This document shows, one piece after another, positions 50,506-58,416 of a stretch of DNA of 64,000 nucleotides. A program made the position numbers and the translations under genes. Within the stretch, counting starts at the first letter, position 1. Each line of letters starts with the position of its first letter. Under the pieces are notes generated by a model. That model worked only from the letters and a program-made list of their open reading frames with translations. It had not been told where the DNA came from and made no database searches. Origin of the DNA: Hyphomonadaceae bacterium UBA1933 (GTDB lineage: Bacteria; Pseudomonadota; Alphaproteobacteria; Caulobacterales; Aquidulcibacteraceae); the NCBI GenBank assembly GCA_002337085.1, contig DDFH01000006.1:339098-403097 (forward strand), read 5' to 3'.

Positions 50506-52341
50506 ATGCAAATTACAAGACGTGATGCTTTGGCGGGTGCTTCGACACTTGCGTTTTCAACAGTTTTTGGGGCATCGGCATTTGCCGCAACCACGGGTTA
50601 TAAAACCATCAATGCACTTACGGATAAAATCGCGAATGATATGTTGCGCGATTCACCGGAAACCTGCACATCTTTTGCGCTTGATCCAAAATTGGTTGGT
50701 GGGCCATATGTCGGCAAAGTAAGCGATTTATCAATGGCGGCCGGTAAAAAACGCAATCAGATGGTTGCTGGCTGGATAAAAGAATTAAAAGCATTCCCAA
50801 CCAAGGGGCTTTCTGAAAATGATAAATTAACCCGTGAAATCGCACTTTCTGCCGCAAATTATGCACATGCGGCGGCTAAATTTGGTTATGGCGATGCGGG
50901 ATATGGTTCTCCAAACCCTTATACTGTTTCACAGCTTACTGGGGCATATGTTGGTTTCCCAGATTTTATGGCATCACAACATGCAATTAAAACCAAAGAA
51001 GATGCCGATGGTTGGATTTCGCGTTTGAATGGCTTTGCAACCCAATTAAAAGATAATATCGTAACCGTAAAAGCTGATGCCGCAAAAGGTGTTATTCCGC
51101 CTGATTTTATTATTGATACCACATTGGTACAGCTTAAATCATTTACTGATATTGAGCCAAAAAAATCAGTGCTTGTGACCTCTTTGGTTGAAAAAGCCAA
51201 TGCCGCCAAGCTTGATGGCATGACATATGGCATGACAGCAACCGAAATTGTAAAAGAGAAAATCTATCCGCAATATGCGGCGTTAATTGCGCTCTTTACC
51301 GATTTGCGTAAAAAGGCGACCCACGACGCCGGTGTATGGAGATTGCCAAAGGGCGATGATTATTACAAAGTCGCACTTGCATATTGGACAACCACCAACA
51401 AAACCCCTGATGAGGTTCATGAGACCGGTAAAAAGCTTGTAACCGAGCTGCAAAAGCAAATGGACGCATCATTTAAAGAAATCGGTTATACCGAAGGCAC
51501 AATCGCCGAACGTATGCAAAAATTATATAAAGATCCGCAATATCTTTATCCTAATGATGATGCCGGTCGCGCAAAATTATTGTCCGATATTAATGGCATG
51601 GTAAAGGCGATTTATGACAAATTACCGCTTGCCTTTGCAACCCTTCCTAAGGCAGGTCTCGAAGTAAAACGCGTTCCGCCATATACAGAAGCCGGCGCCC
51701 CAGGTGGTTATTATAATTCTCCTGCTCCTGATGGCTCACGCCCAGGTGCTTATTATATCAATTTACGTGATACTGCTGCCTATCCGCGTTGGACGTTGCC
51801 AACATTGACTTATCACGAAGGTGTCCCTGGCCACCATTTGCAAATTTCATTGGCACAAGAAGCAAAAGGTCTTCCATTCCTACGCTCTAAAATGCTGTGG
51901 TTTGGTGCATATGGTGAAGGTTGGGCGCTTTATTCTGAAACCTTGGCCGATGAATTGGGCATGTATAAAAATGACCCTGCGGGTCGTATTGGTTATTTGC
52001 AATCCATGGCATTCCGTGCATCACGCCTTGTATGCGACACGGGCATGCACGCGAAAAAATGGTCAAAAGAACAGGCAATTGATTATATGCACCAAGCAAC
52101 TGGTGATACAATCGAATCCATCACCACTGAGATTGAGCGTTATTGCGTATGGCCGGGTCAGGCATGCTGCTATATGGTTGGTCGTATTAAAATTATGGAA
52201 TTGCGCGAAAAAGCCAAGGCGCAATTGGGCGATAAATTTGATATTAAAGCCTTCCATGACAAAGTCTTGCTTGAAGGGCCAATGCCATTAGACGTTCTTG
52301 AAAGTGTGATTGATGATTGGATTAAATCAGTAAAAGCATAA
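50506..52341 (+). CDS. Tat-exported DUF885 metallopeptidase-like protein
   Basis: 611 residues from ATG 50506 (GGGGAT upstream); the longer frame from 50404 would bury the signal. Twin-arginine signal: ITRRDALAGASTLAFSTVFG, ending near SAFAA. The DUF885 (M13-like, predicted zinc peptidase) core is visible in LPTLTYHEGVPGHHLQISLA (HEGxPGHH) and AYGEGWALYSETLADELGMY. Exported, probably cofactor-loaded before export. It sits with marR and a thioesterase between the tol and ruv blocks. Substrate unknown. Confidence 0.9.
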   Translation: MQITRRDALAGASTLAFSTVFGASAFAATTGYKTINALTDKIANDMLRDSPETCTSFALDPKLVGGPYVGKVSDLSMAAGKKRNQMVAGWIKELKAFPTKGLSENDKLTREIALSAANYAHAAAKFGYGDAGYGSPNPYTVSQLTGAYVGFPDFMASQHAIKTKEDADGWISRLNGFATQLKDNIVTVKADAAKGVIPPDFIIDTTLVQLKSFTDIEPKKSVLVTSLVEKANAAKLDGMTYGMTATEIVKEKIYPQYAALIALFTDLRKKATHDAGVWRLPKGDDYYKVALAYWTTTNKTPDEVHETGKKLVTELQKQMDASFKEIGYTEGTIAERMQKLYKDPQYLYPNDDAGRAKLLSDINGMVKAIYDKLPLAFATLPKAGLEVKRVPPYTEAGAPGGYYNSPAPDGSRPGAYYINLRDTAAYPRWTLPTLTYHEGVPGHHLQISLAQEAKGLPFLRSKMLWFGAYGEGWALYSETLADELGMYKNDPAGRIGYLQSMAFRASRLVCDTGMHAKKWSKEQAIDYMHQATGDTIESITTEIERYCVWPGQACCYMVGRIKIMELREKAKAQLGDKFDIKAFHDKVLLEGPMPLDVLESVIDDWIKSVKA

Positions 52342-52347
52342 TTTAAT

Positions 52348-52379
52348 GCCCCGTCTGTTTAATGATGAATAGGCGGGGC
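52348..52379 (+). terminator. Terminator between DUF885 and marR
   Basis: GCCCCGTC (52348-52355) pairs with GGCGGGGC (52372-52379, allowing one G-T), followed by TATATTATTTTTTC on the plus strand. It touches the marR stop, so it may act both ways. Confidence 0.65.
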
Positions 52380-52783
52380 TATATTATTTTTTCACTTTCA
52401 TCTTGTGCCGCCTTCCAACCGATTGCGGCACTATTTATTTTCTTTTTGCCTGCTTCGGTTAGCATAAGGACACGTTTTCTTGCGTCGTCTTTATCGGCGT
52501 GTGATAATAACAAACCATCGCGCACCAATGGATTAAGTCCACGAGATAACGCCGATTGATTAAGGTCAAGAAAATCTGCAAGTTCTTGTACAGAGATTTC
52601 TTTTTTTACGAGTATTGTGGTCATTATCCCAAACTGTGTAACGGTTAAGCCATATTTACTTAGCTTATCGTCATAAAGCCTAGTTATTTGGCGCGCCTTT
52701 TTTCTTATCGCCAAGCAGTGGCAAGAGCCAGTCATGGCTTCTTTAAGCTCTTTATTGAGTTTTATTTTATGGTCATTTTCCAT
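52379..52783 (-). CDS. MarR family transcriptional regulator
   Basis: 134 residues from ATG 52783 (a GTG at 52792 is possible). MarR winged helix: LTVTQFGIMTTILVKKEISV, FLDLNQSALSRGLNPLVRDG, DDARKRVLMLTEAGKK. The first third has a Cys pair in TGSCHCLAIRKKARQIT, which could make it redox- or metal-sensitive, though that is inference. It is divergent from the thioesterase across an intergenic region with an 11-bp inverted repeat, probably its operator. Confidence 0.9.
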   Translation of the reverse strand: MENDHKIKLNKELKEAMTGSCHCLAIRKKARQITRLYDDKLSKYGLTVTQFGIMTTILVKKEISVQELADFLDLNQSALSRGLNPLVRDGLLLSHADKDDARKRVLMLTEAGKKKINSAAIGWKAAQDESEKII

Positions 52784-52827
52784 GCTTTTCACAATGAATT
52801 ATATACATGCAATTATGATATTGACAA

Positions 52828-52868
52828 TATAGTCATATGCATACAACATATATATGTATATGACTATA
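52828..52868. promoter_or_regulatory. Inverted-repeat operator between marR and thioesterase
   Basis: TATAGTCATAT (52828-52838) / ATATGACTATA (52858-52868), perfect 11-bp arms, 19-bp gap. A TTGACA at 52821-52826 reads toward the thioesterase, so a bound regulator would overlap its promoter. The thioesterase site AAAGGA follows at 52868-52873. Confidence 0.6.
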
Positions 52869-52879
52869 AAGGATGAATT

Positions 52880-53353
52880 ATGGGACAATATCAATTTCCA
52901 GTTGGGCTGACCGAACATTCACAACGCTTGTCCATGACGGGCATGGAATTTGTGGGGGCAATGGGTGATAAAACTTTGCCAATGCCGCCAATGGCGGGCG
53001 TTTTGCCGATTATTCCACATTCGTTCGAGCTTGGGTTCGTGGAATTTAGGGCAACTTCAGAGGAACGTTTTGCAAACCCAATGCACACGACACATGGTGG
53101 TTGGTCATTATCAATGATTGACACAGCCACCGCAATGGCGGCCTATACAACACTAAAAAAAGGTGAAAGCCTTGTAACATTAGATACTTCGGGAAAATTT
53201 ATAAGACCAATAACCCCCATGCTTGGTGAATTGCGTATAATTGGCAAGGTCATTAGTCGCGGCAGGACAATCATAACAATTGAGGGTCGCATAGAAGATT
53301 TAAACGGCAAACTTTATGTCCACGGCAATTCATCTTGCCAAATAATATCCTAA
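52880..53353 (+). CDS. PaaI-like hotdog thioesterase
   Basis: 157 residues with a single hotdog fold of the PaaI/YdiI type: LGFVEFRATSEERFANPMHT, THGGWSLSMIDTATAMAAYT (helix with the HGG substrate loop), LVTLDTSGKFIRPITPMLGE, GRTIITIEGRIEDLNGKLYVHG. It hydrolyses acyl- or aryl-CoA. AAAGGA lies just upstream. It is probably controlled by the divergent MarR protein, as many MarR regulators answer aromatic acids or CoA esters. Confidence 0.88.
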   Translation: MGQYQFPVGLTEHSQRLSMTGMEFVGAMGDKTLPMPPMAGVLPIIPHSFELGFVEFRATSEERFANPMHTTHGGWSLSMIDTATAMAAYTTLKKGESLVTLDTSGKFIRPITPMLGELRIIGKVISRGRTIITIEGRIEDLNGKLYVHGNSSCQIIS

Positions 53354-53415
53354 TTAAAAATTGCTTTCAGATAAAAGTTCTTGATTTGTTCATAATTTAG
53401 CGCCATGATTACGTC

Positions 53416-53934
53416 ATGAGTTTTGTGCGTGCAATTACAATTATCGGCATTGACCCCGGTCTTAATCATACCGGCTGGGGCATTGTGAAAAGTGTGAATA
53501 ATAAAATCTCTTGGGTGGCACATGGCGTCATTTCACCACCTTCTAAAATGCCACTTGCCAGCCGTCTGGGAACAATTGGTAATGCAATCAACGAAATAAT
53601 TGATGCCTATAATCCCGATGAGGCGGCGGTTGAAGAAACCTTTGTTGCCAATTCCAACAAGTCATCTTTGCTATTAGGTCATGCGCGCGGTGCGGCAATT
53701 GCCGCCCTTGCAATGCGTAATCTTGATGTTGCCGAATATGCGACGCGCCTTGTTAAAAAAGCGGTGGTTGGCACGGGAACGGCGGAAAAAGAGCAGGTGG
53801 TTTTCATGGTAAAACGCCTTTTGCCCAATGCCGTTTCAGAAAATAAAGAAAAAATGGATTCGTACGATGCTTTGGCGGTGGCAATTTGTCATTCGTCGAT
53901 GCGCAATAATTTACGATTAATAGGTGCAAAATGA
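53416..53934 (+). CDS. ruvC: Holliday junction resolvase RuvC
   Basis: 172 residues. Catalytic acids: D in IIGIDPGLNHTGWGIV, E in AVEETFVANSNKSSL, and the D pair in EKMDSYDALAVAICHS. TAEKEQVVFMVKRLLP is also typical. It cuts four-way junctions. It leads ruvCAB with 4-nt overlaps. Confidence 0.97.
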   Translation: MSFVRAITIIGIDPGLNHTGWGIVKSVNNKISWVAHGVISPPSKMPLASRLGTIGNAINEIIDAYNPDEAAVEETFVANSNKSSLLLGHARGAAIAALAMRNLDVAEYATRLVKKAVVGTGTAEKEQVVFMVKRLLPNAVSENKEKMDSYDALAVAICHSSMRNNLRLIGAK

Positions 53935-54587
53935 TTGGTTCACTAAAAGGCATGGTTGCCGGGCTTTATGATGATCGCGCAATTATTGAGGTGGGTGGTG
54001 TTGGCTATCTCGTTTTTTTAGGAACGGCATCATTGGCGCGTCTTAAAAATGGTGATGCGGTGCAATTATTCATTGAAACCTATGTTCGCGAAGATGCGCT
54101 AAAACTTTTTGGCTTTTTTAGCGATGTTGAACGCGCGTGGTTTGTTCGCCTGCAAGAAGTTTCGGGTGTGGGTGCAAAGGTTGCGCTTGCAATACTTGAT
54201 ATTTTATCACCATCACAGATTATTCAGGCGGTTGAAATTGGTGACAAAGGTATGGTTGGGCGTGCTTCTGGGGTTGGTCCAAAACTTGCGCAACGTATCG
54301 TCACCGAATTAAAGGGGCGCCCAATGCCAGCAACGCTTTATGGTGCTAAATCAGAAGCAATCACAAGCGCCTATACCCCACCATCCGAAGAAATCCAGAC
54401 CGAAGAAATAAGACGTGATGCCTTGGGCGATATGACGCTTAGGAATAGTGCAATTTCCGCTTTGCAAAATTTGGGAATTGGGCAATCTGATGCCATGAAT
54501 GCGGTGGCGCATGCCTATCAAAAATTCGAAACCGACCCTGAACTTAATGCACTCGTGAAACAGGCACTTAAAGAGCTTAAATCGTGA
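53931..54587 (+). CDS. ruvA: Holliday junction branch-migration protein RuvA
   Basis: 218 residues. MIGSLKGMVAGLYDDRAIIE start, two HhH motifs (LQEVSGVGAKVALAILDILS; GRASGVGPKLAQRIVTELKG) and the C-terminal domain III (RNSAISALQNLGIGQSDAMN) that binds RuvB. Overlaps ruvC and ruvB by 4 nt each. Confidence 0.97.
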   Translation: MIGSLKGMVAGLYDDRAIIEVGGVGYLVFLGTASLARLKNGDAVQLFIETYVREDALKLFGFFSDVERAWFVRLQEVSGVGAKVALAILDILSPSQIIQAVEIGDKGMVGRASGVGPKLAQRIVTELKGRPMPATLYGAKSEAITSAYTPPSEEIQTEEIRRDALGDMTLRNSAISALQNLGIGQSDAMNAVAHAYQKFETDPELNALVKQALKELKS

Positions 54588-55621
54588 CAGAATATGATAA
54601 CCGAATTTTAAATTCTGAACGTGCAACTGGTGAGGGGCATGACCGCGCACTGCGCCCCAGTGGTTTTGACGAATTTGTTGGGCAAAAGGATTTAACCGAA
54701 AATCTAAAGGTTTTTGTAAAAGCGGCTTCATCACGCAAAGACGCGCTTGATCACCTCTTGCTTTTTGGCCCACCTGGTCTTGGTAAAACCACACTGGCGC
54801 AAATTGTGGCGCGTGAAATGGGGGTTGGCTTTAAATCAACTTCGGGGCCGGTAATTGCCAAGGCAGGGGATTTGGCGGCACTTTTGACCAATCTTGAACC
54901 CAATGATGTTTTATTTATTGATGAGATTCACCGTCTTCCCGCGAATGTTGAGGAAATTCTTTATCCCGCCATGGAGGATTATGCCCTTGATTTGGTGATT
55001 GGTGAAGGGCCATCGGCGCGTTCAATCCGCATTGATTTATCGCCTTTTACTTTGGTGGGGGCAACCACACGTTCGGGGCTTTTATCAAGTCCGTTACGCG
55101 ATAGGTTTGGTATTGTTTCACGCCTTGATTTTTATAATGTTCCAGAATTGATGACTATTCTGGCACGTGCGGCAACCAAGCTTGGTGCAAATTTGACCAA
55201 AGATGGTGCTGAAGAAATTGCAAAACGTTCCCGTGGGACACCGCGTATTGCCATGCGGCTTTTGCGGCGTGTGCGTGATTTTGCCGATGCGGCGGGAACG
55301 GCACTTGATGCCGCCGTGGCGGCACATGGTCTAAGTCGGCTTGATATTGACCCCGATGGTCTTGATATGCTTGACCGCCGTTATTTGCGCGCACTGGTCG
55401 AAACTTATGGCGGTGGCCCTGTGGGGGTTGAAACATTGGCGGCGGCATTGGCGGAGGCCAAAGACGGTGTCGAAGATGTTATCGAGCCTTATTTATTGCA
55501 ACAAGGCTTTATAATGCGCACCCCGCGCGGGCGCATGGCGGCGGCGCGTGCCTATGAATTATTTGGCTTGCCACAACCAAAAATCAAAGGCAGCGATTTA
55601 TTTGATAAGGATGAGGATTAA
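54584..55621 (+). CDS. ruvB: Holliday junction helicase RuvB
   Basis: 345 residues. AAA+ motifs: LRPSGFDEFVGQKDLTENLK, LLFGPPGLGKTTLAQIVARE (Walker A), VLFIDEIHRLPANVEEIL (Walker B), GATTRSGLLSSPLRDRFGIV (sensor I and Arg finger), then the winged helix YGGGPVGVETLAAALAE. It drives branch migration with RuvA. Its stop overlaps the stop of the convergent lipoprotein gene by 4 nt. Confidence 0.98.
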   Translation: MTEYDNRILNSERATGEGHDRALRPSGFDEFVGQKDLTENLKVFVKAASSRKDALDHLLLFGPPGLGKTTLAQIVAREMGVGFKSTSGPVIAKAGDLAALLTNLEPNDVLFIDEIHRLPANVEEILYPAMEDYALDLVIGEGPSARSIRIDLSPFTLVGATTRSGLLSSPLRDRFGIVSRLDFYNVPELMTILARAATKLGANLTKDGAEEIAKRSRGTPRIAMRLLRRVRDFADAAGTALDAAVAAHGLSRLDIDPDGLDMLDRRYLRALVETYGGGPVGVETLAAALAEAKDGVEDVIEPYLLQQGFIMRTPRGRMAAARAYELFGLPQPKIKGSDLFDKDED

Positions 55622-56175
55622 TGGGCGCGCAATTTTGCCGCCGCAATTAATTCATCCATAGTGCTAACTGTTTTGATATTATATTTTGCCGCCACGGCGT
55701 CAACATTACCCTTGCGCCAAAAACCGTCGGGGCAATAGATTATTAATTTATCCGTTCTGGCATAAAGACCAAGTTCCATCAGGCTAATTGGGCTTTGGGT
55801 ATTGGGTGCAAGATACATTATTATTGTGTCGGCATCTTCTAATGCCGCTAATTCCCATTCGACTTGTTGTTTGAAATGCGGGTCGGAAAGTTCGGGTTTC
55901 CAATCCCTGTTCCAATCACTACGGCGCGGGTTATAAATAATGGCATTGGTGTCTTTTAAGGCGTTTATAATTTCCGCCTGCCAATCAGTTGCTTTGCCCA
56001 TTTCGATTGAACCCGCAAGAAATATTTTGTGTGTTTTTGCTGTCGTTGCAATGGGGTTGGGTGATGTAATAACCGTAAAACCATTCGGTGCGGTTGCGCA
56101 ACCTGCAATAGATGCGGCATTAAACATCAAAATCAATATTGCAAGCCACCGCAAATAAGTTTTATAAAGAGCCAA
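55618..56175 (-). CDS. Lipoprotein with nucleoside 2-deoxyribosyltransferase-like domain
   Basis: About 185 residues from a TTG at 56175, preceded by GGGGG with 7-nt spacing; a longer frame begins at 56208. Lipoprotein signal (LRWLAILILMFNAASIAGC, Cys of the lipobox). The mature part resembles the Nuc_deoxyrib_tr_3 family: KIFLAGSIEMGKATDWQAEI, IIYNPRRSDWN, LEDADTIIMYLAPNTQSPIS, LMELGLYA. These domains are normally cytosolic nucleoside or phage-defence-associated hydrolases; a lipid-anchored version is unusual. It sits inside the ruv-ybgC block on the opposite strand. Confidence 0.78.
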   Translation of the reverse strand: MALYKTYLRWLAILILMFNAASIAGCATAPNGFTVITSPNPIATTAKTHKIFLAGSIEMGKATDWQAEIINALKDTNAIIYNPRRSDWNRDWKPELSDPHFKQQVEWELAALEDADTIIMYLAPNTQSPISLMELGLYARTDKLIIYCPDGFWRKGNVDAVAAKYNIKTVSTMDELIAAAKLRAH

Positions 56176-56242
56176 AGAACCATCCCCCGTTTTTAAACAC
56201 CCTCCCATATCTGATGGTTTCTTTCAACATAGGCGATGATTC

Positions 56243-56719
56243 ATGACTGATATTGACAATGCATATAGCGGACGCTTTGCCGAAGACGGCAAAACCCACA
56301 TCCTTCCAGTTAGAATTTATTATAAAGATACGGATATGTCGGGCATTGTTTATCACGGCAATTATGTCACCTATTTTGAACGGGGTCGCACCGACCATAT
56401 GCGCGAAATCGGCATAACCCATACCGATATTGGTAAGCGTGAAAAGCCGCTTGCCTTTGCGGTTATCGCCATGGATTTGCGCTTTAAAAAGGCGGCGCGT
56501 ATTGATGATAATCTTTTGGTTCATACCAAATATATGGCGCTTAATGGTGCCAAGATTCACATCAAACAATGGATAACCCGCAAGAATGACAAAGGCGGCG
56601 AAGACATGATTTGCACCAATGACATCACTGCCGTCACCATTGACATGAATGGTATGCCCCAACGCCCACAGGCGGATATTGTCGAGGCATTCCAACCATA
56701 TCTAGCCGACAAAGAATAA
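56243..56719 (+). CDS. ybgC: Acyl-CoA thioesterase YbgC
   Basis: 158 residues, 4-hydroxybenzoyl-CoA thioesterase type hotdog: VRIYYKDTDMSGIVYHGNYV (catalytic Asp), TYFERGRTDHMREIGITHTD, LAFAVIAMDLRFKKAARIDD. In proteobacteria it is the first gene of the tol cluster and may act in phospholipid metabolism. Here it is separated from tolQ by 6 kb and faces the other way; its stop abuts the fghA stop. Confidence 0.93.
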   Translation: MTDIDNAYSGRFAEDGKTHILPVRIYYKDTDMSGIVYHGNYVTYFERGRTDHMREIGITHTDIGKREKPLAFAVIAMDLRFKKAARIDDNLLVHTKYMALNGAKIHIKQWITRKNDKGGEDMICTNDITAVTIDMNGMPQRPQADIVEAFQPYLADKE

Positions 56720-57562
56720 TTACCGCAAATATTTCGCGTGAAAGCGCAAATGTTCTTCTATAAAAGTGCTTATGAAATAGTATGAATGGTCATAGCCTTC
56801 TTGGATGCGAACTTGCGCTTTTTGCCCAGATTTTCCTAGTGCTTCTGTGAAAAGGTGGGTTTTTAATTGCCCTTCAAGGAAATTATCGGCACTGCCTTGA
56901 TCAATCAAGCATGGGATTAGTTCCGCACCATCTTCGAGCAATGCACAGGCATCATATTCACGCCAAAAAATCTGATTATCATCCAAATATCCCGACAATG
57001 CCTTTTGCCCCCATGGGCAATTAATTGGCGAAACAATTGGTGCAAAGGCGGAAACCGATTTGAACTTATCAGGGCTACGTAGGGCAATGGTCAATGCCCC
57101 ATGACCACCCATTGAATGACCCGTAATCGAAACCCGCCCCATATCGGCGGGCAGGTTTGCACCAATTGCCGCCAATAATTCTTCTTCAATATAGGTTTTC
57201 ATATTGTAGTTTTCAGACCATGGTGCTTGGGTTGCATCCACATAAAACCCCGCACCAAGGCCAAAGTCATACGCCTTGTCCGCATCATCCGGCACATTTT
57301 CGCCGCGTGGTGATGTATCGGGGGCAATGAAAATTAAACCTAATTCAGATGCAATACGTTGCGCCCCTGCCTTAACGGTAACATTTTCTTCGGTGCAGGT
57401 AAGACCGGAAAGATAAATCACCACCGGTAACTTTGCCCCGTCTTCATGCGGTGGCACAAAGGCGGCAAACCGCATTTTAGTTTTGGTGGCACTGCTTTGA
57501 TGCGCAAAGACATATTGCACGCCACCAAAGCATTTATTTTGGGAAATGGTTTCAAGGGTCAT
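56720..57562 (-). CDS. fghA: S-formylglutathione hydrolase
   Basis: 280 residues of the esterase D family. Catalytic Ser in VSITGHSMGGHGALTIALRS, the Asp in DQGSADNFLEGQ, and His in EGYDHSYYFISTFIEEHLRF; VIYLSGLTCTEENVTVKAGA is the N-terminal signature. It hydrolyses S-formylglutathione to formate in formaldehyde detoxification. The partner adhC lies upstream, but an HNH gene is now between them. No strong ribosome site is seen before the ATG. Confidence 0.96.
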   Translation of the reverse strand: MTLETISQNKCFGGVQYVFAHQSSATKTKMRFAAFVPPHEDGAKLPVVIYLSGLTCTEENVTVKAGAQRIASELGLIFIAPDTSPRGENVPDDADKAYDFGLGAGFYVDATQAPWSENYNMKTYIEEELLAAIGANLPADMGRVSITGHSMGGHGALTIALRSPDKFKSVSAFAPIVSPINCPWGQKALSGYLDDNQIFWREYDACALLEDGAELIPCLIDQGSADNFLEGQLKTHLFTEALGKSGQKAQVRIQEGYDHSYYFISTFIEEHLRFHAKYLR

Positions 57563-57579
57563 TTATTTTTATCTTTATT

Positions 57580-58401
57580 TTATATGATAATACTTTTTAT
57601 TTCTTCTATATTTAATGGCTTTTCAGCACGAGAATGTGCGATTCTGTGGCAGTTTGGACATAAGCAAATTAGTTCGTCAATTTTTGTCACAGTTACATCC
57701 TTTAAATTCCCTATAGGGTTTATATGGTGTACATCGATAACAAATCTATTTTCACCTAATTTTAAATAAAAACCACATGCTAAACACGTATTGTTATCAA
57801 TCTTTCGCCTTTCAGCTGCTAAATTTTTGTTACGTGATTTTTTTAGATATTTTGTTTCATATTCAATACCTTCAATGCCCTGTAAATAAGCGATTTGATT
57901 TGGGTTTGTGATTAGTGAATCTGATATTAGCTGATTTATCTCTTCGCCAAATTCAGAAATATTTACAGCAGTATGTCTGTTTTTGCATTTTTCATTAAGT
58001 TCATCAGATATATATGTGTGCCTTATCTTTTGTTTTAACCATGAAACTTTACGTCTATGTGGTAAAAACCCTTGTTTTTCATCATAATAGTAATCTCCAG
58101 AAACGAAACCCACATAATAATTTTTATCTGAATCACTACCAAGTATTTTGTCACCGATGTTTAGAAGGTTAGAAACTCTCCATATAGTTCCCCCAGCATA
58201 TGATGCTTGTTCCTTGGAAGCATTTTCATGAAATTTATTATATATTTTACGAAATTCTGAATTATACTTAGTTCTCGTGTTTGATAGAATTTCTTTTAAA
58301 TCGTGCCAAACTCCGTAGTCGATTCCAATGAATTCGCCTTGAATACAAGATTCTGAATGAATAGATTTCTCCCCCATTCTTACATGCAAGAAATTTGGCA
58401 T
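57580..58401 (-). CDS. HNH endonuclease with Mrr-type N-terminal reader-like domain
   Basis: 273 residues. The C-terminal HNH domain is complete: zinc Cys206/Cys209 (TCLACGF) and Cys248/Cys251, His225-His226 (VIDVHHINPIGNLKD), Asn250 and His252/His256 (CLCPNCHRIAHS). The N-terminal part (about 1-150) has the pattern seen before Mrr/McrBC-type restriction nucleases: FIGIDYGVWHDLKEIL, WRVSNLLNIGDKIL, YYVGFVSGDYYYDE, LPHRRKVSWL, followed by a helical HTAVNISEFGE piece. I infer a type IV (modified-DNA) restriction-like enzyme. Very AT-rich codons (ATA, AGA, TTA) against its neighbours suggest transfer. GGGGAAGG right after the adhC stop serves as its ribosome site. Confidence 0.82.
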   Translation of the reverse strand: MPNFLHVRMGEKSIHSESCIQGEFIGIDYGVWHDLKEILSNTRTKYNSEFRKIYNKFHENASKEQASYAGGTIWRVSNLLNIGDKILGSDSDKNYYVGFVSGDYYYDEKQGFLPHRRKVSWLKQKIRHTYISDELNEKCKNRHTAVNISEFGEEINQLISDSLITNPNQIAYLQGIEGIEYETKYLKKSRNKNLAAERRKIDNNTCLACGFYLKLGENRFVIDVHHINPIGNLKDVTVTKIDELICLCPNCHRIAHSRAEKPLNIEEIKSIII

Positions 58402-58416
58402 GGTAAAACCTTCCCC

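Noticed and set aside
57563..58416. Target-site duplication around the HNH gene
   Set aside because: I compared both junctions by eye and found no matching repeat of useful length.
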